Shown here piece after piece: positions 1 through 10,282 of a stretch of 64,000 nt of DNA. The first letter of the stretch is position 1, and the number at the start of each line of letters is the position of its first letter. The notes under the pieces are model-generated. The model worked only from the letters and a program-made list of their open reading frames with translations. It ran no database searches and was not told the DNA's origin. Source of the DNA: Paraphaeosphaeria minitans (lineage: Eukaryota; Ascomycota; Dothideomycetes; Pleosporales; Didymosphaeriaceae); assembly GCA_015832175.1 (NCBI GenBank), contig WJXW01000015.1, forward strand, positions 1,054,001 to 1,118,000, given 5' to 3'. The translations under genes were made by a program, and so were the position numbers.

Positions 1-160
1 AAGCACCCAAAAGATGCTGTCAACCATGCAGGCAACCGAGCTTCCCATGCAAGCTCGCGCTTAACTGCAGCAGTCAATGCAGCTTGACAATGTACCAACA
101 CATGGACAGACAACATCTCGTTAAACGACATGTGACGATGCATGCAGTTCAACTACACTT

Positions 161-976
161 TTAACTATACCTTAATTGCTTTTCCATCTGTCGAGCGGGG
201 TTGTCCTCTGGTTCCTTTCCAGTGAGGACAGCCGTTATGTAGTCCTTGATCTTGTCCAGTACAGGCCGAAACCGGGGAACATAGTGGGTGCCGTAATGTT
301 CGAGAAGCATAGCATCTTCACAAACTGCGGCCATCTGGCAAGTGCTTCCCAGAGGTATAACGGGATCAAGTACCCCAGCAACTAGCACCACCGGCGTCTG
401 AATTCGTGGCTCGTAGTAGCCTGCATAAAACTCTTTTGTGAGCGAGAAGCCCGAGATGCAGATGGCGAACTTCAAGCGCCCTTGGGCGACTGTCCACGAT
501 GTCGGCCGGCCCTGCTCTTGTAGAGCCTTCCGCCTTTCTGGACGGGCCTGGCACTCGCATAATGAAGCAAACAACGCAGCCAAAGCAGCTCCCTGAGAGA
601 AGCCTACCACAGCATCAAAAGGCCCGGAAGATTCGACTGCGGCAGATAGTGTTCTCAACGATGGTTCAAGATCTACGCGGCAGCCGTCCAAATCGAGCCA
701 CCAGCCCCACGTCTCGCAGGAGTCGGAGGGCTCTGCGTCCACTCCCACGAAGTCTGAGGGATCGAGCTTCATGGGCGCCGTAAGGTACGTATATTCGACC
801 TGGTCGATGGGACCCGGGCATACGGACGCGTATGCCTCTTCTATATAGCGGCGCAGTGGTTGGGTTTTGATCTCGAATTTCTTCTCTGACTGGGCATATC
901 CTAGACGTACGTTAGGTGTCTCGATGGAGGTACATTCGAACCAGCCTTGCCTACCATGCAACATTAGAATACGCAT
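161..976 (-). CDS. FSH-family serine hydrolase (alpha/beta hydrolase)
   Basis: Serine hydrolase of the FSH1/ovarian-tumour-suppressor-OVCA2 family, probably a small cytosolic esterase; its substrate is unknown. Two exons fit: 955..976 and 161..900, with a 54-nt intron (901..954). The intron has no stop, so the genomic ORF reads through it, but removing it recreates the family's N-terminus (MRILMLHGYAQSEKKF), which is interrupted otherwise. The spliced protein is about 253 aa, normal for the family. The nucleophile elbow GFSQG, an Asp in GVLDPVIP and a His in GTHYVP form the expected Ser-Asp-His triad in order. An ATG 72 nt further upstream is in frame, but the HG motif normally sits at residues 7-8, so I chose the ATG at 976. 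In fungal clusters FSH hydrolases can release polyketides, but no synthase is near. Confidence 0.85.
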   Translation of the reverse strand: MRILMLHGRQGWFECTSIETPNVRLGYAQSEKKFEIKTQPLRRYIEEAYASVCPGPIDQVEYTYLTAPMKLDPSDFVGVDAEPSDSCETWGWWLDLDGCRVDLEPSLRTLSAAVESSGPFDAVVGFSQGAALAALFASLCECQARPERRKALQEQGRPTSWTVAQGRLKFAICISGFSLTKEFYAGYYEPRIQTPVVLVAGVLDPVIPLGSTCQMAAVCEDAMLLEHYGTHYVPRFRPVLDKIKDYITAVLTGKEPEDNPARQMEKQLRYS

Positions 977-3164
977 AGTCGATTGCGGCAGCTGGTTGAG
1001 TAGGCGTACAAAGACGATGACAACATACGCTCTTGTGCTAGGACTCAACTGTACGATAGTGGAGCATAGTCATAAGAAATTGCTGCAGAGCTTCAAGCAG
1101 GAGTGCAAATAGGCCAGGCATTATTGTACTTGAAGCGTACAGATGACACAGGTGGCTGTTCCACAATTTCGTCACTCGACTGATTGACATTGGTGAGCAT
1201 GAGTTTGGACTGCATAGGAGCGGTGGATTTGCAAGCTACCCATTACCCTCGCTCGTGCCCCGCTTGAGCATGGTAAGCAGGCAGAACTGCGGTTCCCTTC
1301 TTACGATGTTGACTGACTGCCCACGGTAGCGATGTGGAATATTCGGGCGTGAATGTGATCGACTGCTCCTAAAACATGCGTCATCATCATAGGACCATCG
1401 AGACGGCTTAGAAAAGAACGAATGTGCACATGAATTGCGCAGTTTGATGAGTGGCTTTCGAAAAGTGTTGGCGGATCTAGATACACCAAGTTCGGAGCGA
1501 ACTACCGCAATGGGTGCAAGCATAAGACCAGAGCATTCTCAGCGCTCAATACAATCTTTAGAACGACCTGAAAGGCAAGAATGGATTCCTTTGATTTGTT
1601 CAAGTTACGGACCCGCTCTAGACCTCGTTCGACTCTTTTACTCAATCCTTTCAGCGCATTTCACCCCAAACCCATCTGCTGAAATTGAACAGAGTCTAAA
1701 ACCTATAAAAGGGTCAGAGCCGATCGCACACCACTGGCAGAGGAGGCCAAGAGAACGGACCATCGCTATTTCGAGGGGGTCGGAGGAAGTGGCCGCGTTG
1801 GCGGTGGGCCTGGACGGGGAGGAAGTGGTTGCGATGACATTGTAGATTCACGGGAGCAAAGTTGAGTAGGAAAGACGGCCTTGACGAAGAGGCGGGCCGG
1901 ACTCTAGGCAGATGCGTCGAGGCGCTGGTAGATGGTACCAACAGCGCCGTGGGTCTACGCTCTCTACATATCATAACAGCACCGCTCTGGAGATCTACGC
2001 CATTCGGAGCGTCATCAGAGATAGGCCCAAAGAGTGGACTATGCAATAACGTGGAATGCAACGTTGCCGTGTGTCGGCATGGTAGAAACACAGATTACAA
2101 AACAATTACTGCATACATCACAATCATCACGTTGTGCAAGTTGCTGAAGCGCAGCATCGCAATTGTGATCAGAGATCCACCAACACACAAAGGGTCCGAC
2201 GTAGGGTCCACACCGTAAGCATGTCGATGCGCGAGCGCGATACCCAATAGCATCCTAGCGCGAAAACGCCCACGTGGCATTGTTCGGCTAGCGTCAGGAG
2301 GCGCATTCATGCGTGCACTCAGCATCAGCATGAGCAGTCTTGGCGCCCTATTTTAGAGTAATCACATTCATTAGGTAGTGATAAGCGCTGTGACGCTCCA
2401 GATGGGCCTCCTCGGGATAGTGCATAGCCCCCACTTTTGTTGGTTCCTCGGCAACGGGCGGCAACTGCAAGCTTCCGCACTATCCCACACAAATGCTTTG
2501 CTATGCGATCGCACTCTTCCCAGGGCAATCGTCCAAGTGCATTCTGTCATCATCACATAGCGAATGTAACAGTACGGCCAGCTCCAGCGCGGTTACCAAT
2601 GCCGCCGTCGCAGCGACTCTAACACCGCTTAGCCTGTCATGTCGGATGTGTAGCGTCGCGTGTCAGACCGAGCATGTGCATAATGGCGTCAATTCAAGGA
2701 TTATCGCGGGAGGGTAATCAGCAAGATAAGCATAGATGAAAGCTTAAATCGACGCACAGGGCGAAGCCTAATGCCAACCAAAATGCGGAACATGATACCG
2801 TGCATTGAGATGGAACGAAGAAGCACAGCGCACGCACAAGACTGCTATGAGACTATCGAGGTAGAAAGGCTGAGCCGAAAGATTTCTGGCACGTGCGCCA
2901 GTAAGGGCTCGAGTTGCGGAGCAATGCCATCCAGTACACCCGCGAAGGGGTAGCCTGGAGAAATCATCGACAGGCGGGCGCCCCTTCGAGAAGCGCGATA
3001 TCGATATTCTAGAGGATTTGCAGACTTGCAGGAGCATCATGACTGGCGGGGGCCCTCACTGATGCGCGCTGCCAGTCGCCGTCAATGCAGAACTAATGAT
3101 AGAGCCCTGCTTCAACGCTGGATAGCTGCTGTCGTCGGGGGCATGGGCCCGCCGCAAATGGCTC
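977..3164. other. Gene-poor stretch, no recognisable gene
   Basis: Open frames on both strands reach about 136 codons, but none shows a domain, biased composition or splice-compatible partner. A CAG-rich string around 2316-2338 resembles text seen in the repeat blocks near 13.74 and 50.23 kb and may be a relic of them. Confidence 0.5.
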
Positions 3165-3797
3165 TCAGTTACGTGCTCGGCTGCGCTTCGACTTGGGTCG
3201 GATCAGGCCGCTTTGGGAACCAGGAGCCGGGCTCGGATGTTGCTGCACCTTAGCAACTCGCCTGCACTTTGTCTGCCGATCAGGATCTTCTGCATCGAGC
3301 GGCCGCTGGATGCTGAGGTACACCGTCAATGGCCAGATCTCGGCGTAGAAGTCTTCGGAATCAATGCACACATTCCACTGAAGGATCTCGAGTAATTGTC
3401 GCTCCATGAGATTTACTTCGGTGATGGGAAAGCCGCAGCGTTCGTAGCCGGGCACAATGCTATATCTAGCCCAGTCCTTGTTCGACGGTGAAGTATCGTT
3501 GAGATATTTGGCAGCCAGAATCAGAGTGGCAAGGAAGACTCTGTGGACGGTAGAAGGCATGCTCTTGCTGTTGGTAGGCAACCATGATTGAAACCGCCGC
3601 AGGTAAACGAGGCTCGTGATTAACGTGGGTACCGGAACAGAAGAATTGCGAACCAGGGATTCTATGAAGCAGAATGTTGACGGCAGTGGGGTCCCACGGG
3701 CTCGGAGTGTACAGAGCGGGACAGCTTGTGCGCTCTTCTGAGCCAGGTAAGAGATGAGGCTCGATGATACCGAGATTCCCGAAGGGCGCACCTGCAT
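3165..3797 (-). CDS. Pcl/Pho80-like cyclin
   Basis: Cyclin of the Pho80/PCL class, which partners Pho85-type cyclin-dependent kinases in nutrient, cell-cycle and polarity signalling. The 210-aa product carries the cyclin box: SLISYLAQKSAQ near residue 13, then FIESLVRNSSVPVPTLITSLVYL, the family's helix 1-2 signature, then HRVFLATLILAAKYLNDTSPSN, and the closing MERQLLEILQWN near residue 145. The C-terminal tail after residue 170 is short, basic and unstructured. The ATG at 3797 is the first Met; the frame is open upstream to a stop near 3918 without another Met, so a short 5' exon cannot be excluded. A TATA-like box lies upstream at 3955..3960. The subfamily is clear; the exact orthologue is not. 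Confidence 0.8.
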   Translation of the reverse strand: MQVRPSGISVSSSLISYLAQKSAQAVPLCTLRARGTPLPSTFCFIESLVRNSSVPVPTLITSLVYLRRFQSWLPTNSKSMPSTVHRVFLATLILAAKYLNDTSPSNKDWARYSIVPGYERCGFPITEVNLMERQLLEILQWNVCIDSEDFYAEIWPLTVYLSIQRPLDAEDPDRQTKCRRVAKVQQHPSPAPGSQSGLIRPKSKRSRARN

Positions 3798-3954
3798 TTT
3801 CGCCTTCTTGCCAGGCGCGGCTGTGGTGGCACTCGACTCGTGGATGCAAATTAGGCCAGCCTCGTTGAGAGAAAGCTGGAAACTCCGGCAGTTGGCAGTA
3901 GAACTCTGTTCTATGGATCAGGCGGATTGCGGCTGTTGGTGGACTGAGCGTCTA

Positions 3955-3960
3955 CTTATA
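3955..3960 (-). promoter_or_regulatory. TATA-like box of the cyclin gene
   Basis: The minus strand reads TATAAG here, about 160 nt upstream of the cyclin ATG and 35-40 nt upstream of the stop that opens the reading frame. Position is plausible; function is inferred only. Confidence 0.35.
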
Positions 3961-4895
3961 GTCGTGTTTCGTTTGGGTGAATTCGAAGCTTTTGTTTCAT
4001 AGCCGATACGGAACGCTAAGACGTCCGGCGTGCCCGTTGAATCCTAGATCGTATGCCTCGTGTTAGGCCATATGGCCGTAGCCGAGGATACAGAAGTCAT
4101 CAAACTAAGCGCTGGTTGCCGTACGAGTGTTTCATCTGCAATGTAAATTTGTACGCCCGTGAGACATTATGGGGGCATCATTGTGCACGTTACCTCCACG
4201 GAACCTGCCACAGCGATGACGCATGTATTGCTTACGATAGCATCTGTACAGACCCTAGCTTCGGGAACATCACTCTGGAATATCGGCGACATCTCCAGTG
4301 CTGAGAGGGTTTCGCGCGCCTGATCTAATTAGGTGGGGGCGCGGCGTAATGGAATGAATGATGAGACTTGGAGAGAGATCCTACTAGACAGGATACAGTT
4401 AAATCAGTCCCAGCACCTCTCTGCTATCTCGAGTTACTTCTGTCTGGAAGGCTGCCTCGTGCTTGTGTCGCCATGCAAGACTAGTCACGTGATAGTTTGG
4501 CGCTTCGCCTCGCGCTTAGCGTGGTGAGGCGCTCCGACTGACAGAGCAACGTCCTTCATAGTTCAGAAAAAGTTTGACTTCGAGCCCACTCCAATCGGAC
4601 TTGATTGCAAGGGTGTAGCGAGTATCCGAGTGAAACCGCGACTTTGCTTGAAATACTGATGCCTATGGGCCCAGGCGAGAGACCCCCGCTTGTTCCTCAG
4701 CGACTTCGGGATTCCACATTGTCCTCGTTGTTTGAAGCGTGAGCGCTCACCGTCTGCCCCCGCGCATAACACGACACCCTGAATACCGCGTTGAACAGCC
4801 ATCTCGTGCTCATAGATGAGACTTGTGAGCGCCTACTGAGTCCCCGCTGCCTTGTATCCTGATGTCACGAACGCACCAGCAAAGGCCGAGATGCC
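3961..4895. other. Intergenic stretch with one dispersed repeat copy
   Basis: No gene is recognised between the cyclin promoter and the 3' end of the zinc-finger gene. Short ORFs lack features. The only notable content is the repeat at 4661..4722. Confidence 0.5.
4661..4722 (+). repeat. Dispersed 62-bp repeat, copy 1
   Basis: Compared with 7958..8019, this block shares long identical runs, for example the 14-base string GCGACTTCGGGATT, and the same order of blocks on the same strand, with scattered mismatches. The minus strand of both copies encodes the peptide GIPKSLRN, hinting at a common decayed coding or transposon-derived ancestor. Confidence 0.65.
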
Positions 4896-6948
4896 TCATT
4901 GACTTGCCACATACTTCTCCATGTCCTTTACGTACAGGCGCGAAATTTTCTCCCTCAACTTCTGCGCCGGAATATGCGCTTGAACCATGGATAATGGCCA
5001 CTTCTTGTTCTTTCCCCGGCTGCGACCCGGTTTCTCTACGTGTGTGGCGACGTGCGCTGCGCAATTGTCGTTCCTGACGAACGTCTTCCAGCATAACGGG
5101 CAACGGTAGTTTTTTCTTCCCCAGTGATTCTCCATGTGGCGCTGCAGGCCGTGCTGCCTCGTGAAGGACGTGGTGCAGAACGGGCAAGGGAACCTCTCTT
5201 GCTTGACAAGATTCGCCTGTGGCCGTCTCCAGTCCTGCTCCCACCGGCCCCATTCTGGATGCAACATAGCTCTGGTTCCATTCGTGATGGTCGGGTTACC
5301 ATCCTTAGCTCCAGGCTGCACTTCTCCGGTGGGCCTTAGGGCCCTGTAGCGTTTGCTCTGGTCTCGTTGACCGCAGTACCGTAGACTGTCCTCGACAATC
5401 GTCTCTCCGGTTGATCCCACGTATGTTGACCTTGCCGCTAGTTCCACGTCTTCATCGGGTCTCGACATCAAAGATGGGCAGACCCTGTTTCGGAAGGAGC
5501 CCTCCTGCGGTGACGCGACTCTTTGGAAACGAACGTTTCCTGCGTGTGTCACGCTATTTCCCGTGTGACAAGCCGATACGTAGGTGTTCAAACAATGGTT
5601 CGGCACTATAGGTGTGGTGATCGACGAGCTTTTCAAGTCCATTTGCGGCTGCCGGGATGACAGAGATGACAGCGGTCCCTCGTAGCCTGTCCATCGGAAA
5701 GCAGAGCTAGGCACGGTGCTACGCTGCACTGATGAACTTTGGACGGGTATCAGCTGTAGAGACTCTGGTGTCAGGCGCTGCGTGGAAGGAGATTCTGAAA
5801 GTACAAGGGGTGTCGTCGGATCCAAAGCAACCAGCGCCTGCGGTCCATAGTACCATGTGCTGTGCCACGGCGGGATCATCAGGTTGGGGTTCATTTCATT
5901 ACAGTAACTTGGTAGGCCTGATTGTGGCATGGGTAGATTCGGTACAGGTAATCGGAGGGTGGAGGTGGAAGCTGCACAACGGCCAAGCACGGCTTCGTCC
6001 ATTATCTGTGGACACGGTGCTTGATAATCAGATTGCCACTTGCTTTGGTGATTAAGCTGGAGGCTGGAAATTGCGGTGGAGCCTCCACGTGACTCATCTA
6101 CTTCAACGGTCGTCAGGGCAGCGTATTCGCTAATGGAAAGGGCAGGTCGCTGATCGAGGTGCCTAGGGACCCATGGGTTTGCGCCTCCAGCCAAAGAATC
6201 GAAGACATTTTTTGCACCAGTACCGGCGCATAAGTTTCCTTCCCTCGAAAGTCCGGCAAAAAGAGGCGCTGATGCCTCAGTCAAGATCAAGTCCTGCGAA
6301 GAGACCGCTTGTTCGGTTCTGCTCGCACACCTCTCTTTGCCGACTGGGCCCTTATGAACTTGTTGAGTGTTGCCAGTCGAAGCGTTTTGCAGAAACATGG
6401 CGGATTCGTTCTTACATCCTACACTAGGGAGGAAATGTTGACCGTCCTCCGCGGCACCCCAGTGTGTTCCACGTCGATGCTCGGACAATGCCACGGCATT
6501 CTTAGCTGGACACCCTCTAGTCCTGAAGTTGGATTCAGGTGCAAGGTCGGTTATCCTATGTGCATTAGCCAAGTCAGTCGATCCCGGCGCACACACTCTG
6601 ATCCATACCGTGTGAACGAGGTTTGGACGTCAGTCATAATGGCTTCCGGATACCGATGCCTTGCTAGGAGTGAATTGAAGGAATCATCTATTGCGTCGCA
6701 TTGACGAAAAGAGGGTTCGATCGACGTAGCAAAAGGCCTGTTTTGGTTCTCCTCACGACTGAAATACACCCAATCTTTCCGGGGCCTGGTGTAGGAACAT
6801 GCTATATGCTTTCCATAGCATCGCGTACAACTGGGCGTTTGTCTGTCACATCTCACTTTCCTCCTACGGCATTCATTGCTGGTATATTCTCAGAAGTGAA
6901 ACTTGAAATGTGCTGCAGAACTGACCATGCAACTGTTAGTCGGCCCAT
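4896..6948 (-). CDS. Transcription factor: N-terminal Zn2Cys6 plus two C-terminal C2H2 fingers
   Basis: Putative nuclear DNA-binding regulator. Three exons assemble: 6926..6948, 6609..6878 and 4896..6555, with introns of 47 and 53 nt that keep frame and carry CTGAC-like branch points; the product is 650 aa. Splicing of exon 1 to exon 2 completes the first cysteine codon of a perfect Zn2Cys6 cluster (C8-x2-C11-x6-C18-x6-C25-x2-C28-x6-C35, with RRRKVRCDR). The middle is a long Ser/Pro/Gln-rich low-complexity region. Two C2H2 fingers follow at about residues 555-575 (CPFC...HMENH) and 583-603 (CPLC...HVATH), then a basic linker. No fungal_trans (MHR) domain is visible. Fungal factors combining both finger types usually place C2H2 before Zn2Cys6; this order is reversed. 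The alternative is two adjacent genes, but the phase-matched intron argues for one. Confidence 0.7.
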
Positions 6949-7957
6949 CTAGTCGCTGGAAACGAAGGTTATGGAGCATGGATTGGCGGAAGCGGAGATA
7001 CGGGCACAGTGCGAAGTGTAGGATGTGCGCGCTTGTGAAGCAGATTATGGGAAGATTCTGGCGATTGGTAGGTAGAGAACACTGCAGATATAGTCGTGGC
7101 CCATGCAAGGTCTGTTAACATCGCGCCGAAGTAGGACGTGAGCCTCATGCACAATGACCGAACGAAATGTTTGATTCATGCTCAGCTTTGCTAGCCAACG
7201 TGTGTTTTGTCTGACTAGAAGAGTAGGCGCCACCCTAAAAATCCCTCAGACTAGTTATCCCATCCGCCAAAGGTCCGAGATATACAGATACAGAGAATCC
7301 CGCAGAACAGCACTAAAGAATGACGGTGCTCTGGCTGTTCGTAAGCTGAAGGCAAGCGAGAGCAACGCCACTTTCGTCAGATACGATGACTCCATCGCTT
7401 ATCTGGTCACTGCTGAGATTCATGAGAAGCATGTTGTGGTCCGGGCTCTTGGAAGACGTGTGGTGACCGTTCTAACGCAGTCCCTTTCGCATAGGCAGAG
7501 CTCACCGCTTCGTTTCACATGGGACTTCCACGAGCTAGGGACCACGGCTCCTCTTCGAACAGCCAAATGATGATGAAATACGTGAAGAGCATCAACGCAA
7601 CGCCCCCACATGAAGATCAGGGATCACGCTTCTCTAAACTCGACCGCCCGCATACGACGCCTGAAAGCGGTAAGGTGGATCAAAACCCACCAATAACGTG
7701 AACAATAGTACGCGCGTATGATTTCAACGATAACCCACATGCTTCTCGAGGGCTGTTCGCGGGTCGCTTCTGTCGCGGTGCGCATAGTGAATGACACTCA
7801 CAGGTATTTGATAGGACGGACACATCGTTAATGTTATTCCAACGCCACCAAACACGGTCAAGGTTCACAACAACACTGTTTTCTTGATACATCAACTTCG
7901 AATCGCATAGTATTCAAACGTGACTCCGATATCCAACATTCCCTCAGCCTCGCCTGT

Positions 7958-8019
7958 GCCTACGGGCCTACGAGAGACCCCCTGCATGTTCCTTAGCGAC
8001 TTCGGGATTCCTACATTGT
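7958..8019 (+). repeat. Dispersed 62-bp repeat, copy 2
   Basis: Partner of 4661..4722 on the same strand, 3.3 kb away. Differences are mostly single-base changes plus a one- or two-base indel, as expected of an old duplicated element. Confidence 0.65.
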
Positions 8020-9469
8020 GTTGGAACGAAAGCTGTCTCTCATTAACGGTTTTTACGCGAACGCATACCACAGTTCCATGACAGCTAGCTTCAGTTCCTA
8101 TAGGATGTGTTCGAGCGCACAGTCGTGTGGAAGGGCTGGATGCCATGTCCAATTCCGTTGAGTTCCGCAACGGGCATTTCCTGAAGTATGTTCGATGCCT
8201 GCAAGCGCTCTGTAACCCAACATGTGCGATCTTGACAGCAGCAGGGCCGCACGATAACAACCGTGGAGCGGCGGGTCTTCCGTCTCCGGTGCCTTGCTTG
8301 ACGAGCAGGAGCGTGTTCGTTGCTAGACGTCGAACGAATGCATCCGCCTTTCGTGTTCATTGTTTGCGGTAGCTCGGGGCCCTCGTGGCGGAGTACATTT
8401 GCGAGTACAGTAAGAATTTCCCGAACGCAGTGGTGCCAGTGATTCAGAGTCCGTCCGCGATGTGTCATCGCAAGATAGCAAAGACCTAGGAAATGCACTG
8501 ACAATCAGATAATTGAACTTGAACACGAAGAAGATCTGGTGTATAGTGGAGGCAGTGGTGGGATAAACCGATAGCATTTTACATAGTGCAGAAAACGGAG
8601 GCTGTTGTGTTGCTGAGTTCTCTGAGGTCCTCGCGAAAGAGATGCAAAAGCGGCTGTCAGCACATGAATGGGAATTGAATGATCGATTTCCATGTTGCCA
8701 AGCGGGATGGAGTAATAAAGCTTGTGCGTCGCGCACAGCACTCCCACAGAGATGATAGGTCCGGTCCACGACATTCGCACGCATAGTGTTCGTCCTGTTG
8801 CTCGTTACTATCTTGCCTGTGTAGTGCACGCCCAACACCACAATTGCGCTTGCGTGACGAACACGCTTTCCAGCCTTCCCACGGATAAGTGCGCCTCATA
8901 GGCTTATTGTGTCATGCTGTCGCGACAGATTACCGTGAGAGTCTACCTACCAGTTGGTTGCAAGGGCTTCATCCGGACTAACTTCCCATCAACTGTCTAC
9001 CTATATCAGGTTTGCAAGCTGCAGCTGAAGCAACCGCGATGTGTTGTGGCAGCGATCTGTAGGACGACTATCTAGGCGCCTGCAAGGCCGAATTTACGCC
9101 ATGCAGCCTTGCAGAACTATCATGAGACACACCGTTCCATGGCTCCTTGCAGCAGGGTGAGTGGTGAGGCGTGTCGTTAGAACGGCTGAGCTGAGAGAGC
9201 TAGATACATGATATTGTCTGGACTGTATACGCGCGATCCGCGATTGAGGCTCGACAAAGCGCTTCTATCCTTCTTCGCCATCCTATCTTGCGCGCTGGGC
9301 CATCTTTTGTCATGTGTCTCTTGATAGTAGACGCTGGTCATGGTTCGCAAGAGGATCTTGTTCTCGTGTAAGCGGTCGACCTACCCCTAGTAAGCGTCAC
9401 TAACGCGACATAAGCCCGGCGCTGCATGCGACCCTGTTTGGGCTTTTTTCGATACCGTGCAACTTGTTG

Positions 9470-9769
9470 GCGTCGCGTGATTATGTCTGGGGCCCTGCCT
9501 CCGCAGCAGGTATCGCCGTAGGTGCAGTATCGGCCTCGACGTTTGCAGCCCTGCTCATGTGGAAGCAAGCAAGCAAGTCAAGACCGAAAGGTGGCGTCGC
9601 AAGCCTGCAGAGTCGCCGCGGTCCATTGCAAGCGGTTTGCACTCCAAGGAGCGACATCGAACACCAGATGTCTGCCCTTCTGTTGAGCCCAGAACCACCA
9701 GAGGACGACAGCTCATTTCGGATAGACATGCCGTCGGTCCCCGAGGCACGGAAGCCGTTTAAGGGGTGA
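9470..9769 (+). CDS. Possible terminal exon with transmembrane anchor and cytoplasmic tail (partial)
   Basis: The frame encodes a hydrophobic stretch containing AGIAVGAV, then a basic stop-transfer (KQASKSRPK) and an 80-residue polar tail ending in KPFKG. That layout is typical of the C-terminus of fungal single-pass wall-sensor or WSC/Mid2-like proteins. No ATG precedes it in frame and I found no convincing upstream Ser-rich exon, so this is either a 3' exon of an unresolved gene or a remnant. Confidence 0.25.
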   Translation, partial: ASRDYVWGPASAAGIAVGAVSASTFAALLMWKQASKSRPKGGVASLQSRRGPLQAVCTPRSDIEHQMSALLLSPEPPEDDSSFRIDMPSVPEARKPFKG

Positions 9770-10170
9770 GGTGCCGGGAGATCATAGCATGGAGCGCAGC
9801 ACCAGAGGAGCGGACGCTCTCTGGCGGTGTACCTGACATGTCTCGTGATCATGACAGGAGAGTCATACTTCAATGCACCAGGGGTGACTTCAGAGCTGAG
9901 TTGCTTCTGCTCTCTCCTATATGATAAGGGGACCGACTCCCCTGTATGCAGTCGGGTGTGATAGCCAACCGATCGTCGTCACGCTATGGGAGGTGACAAC
10001 GATCAAACGATGATCCTGTGCTGGTGTCAATCCAGAAAGAGCTGCTGATGGGGTATGTCAGCAACTGTTACAGTTAAATGTTGTGGTTATCACAAGCCTT
10101 GCTGACGATCACTTTACCGCGAAGAAAAACAGGATGCCCGTTATGGTTAATGCATTTTAGTTCTTTTTGG

Positions 10171-10177
10171 TATAAAT
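10171..10177 (+). promoter_or_regulatory. TATA box of the patatin-like gene
   Basis: TATAAAT lies about 106 nt upstream of the chosen ATG at 10283 and is followed by a pyrimidine-rich stretch, as in many fungal promoters. Confidence 0.45.
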
Positions 10178-10282
10178 TCCTTCCGCTCTCTTGGGAGTTT
10201 GCCATATTACTTCCGTTCTTCTTTACCTTTTCTTCTACTAACGCAGCTCTGCATCTTGTGTTCTCTCCTACGCTCTGATACC

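Larger units (their letters stand above)
6949..10170. other. Gene-poor stretch
   Basis: No convincing gene in 3.2 kb. Contents worth noting are the second 62-bp repeat copy at 7958..8019 and a possible membrane-anchor exon at 9470..9769. Other ORFs are short and featureless. Confidence 0.45.

Noticed and set aside
6700..6740. tRNA-like GGGTTCGATC box
   Set aside because: No cloverleaf can be drawn around it; it lies inside the second exon of the transcription factor gene, on the opposite strand.
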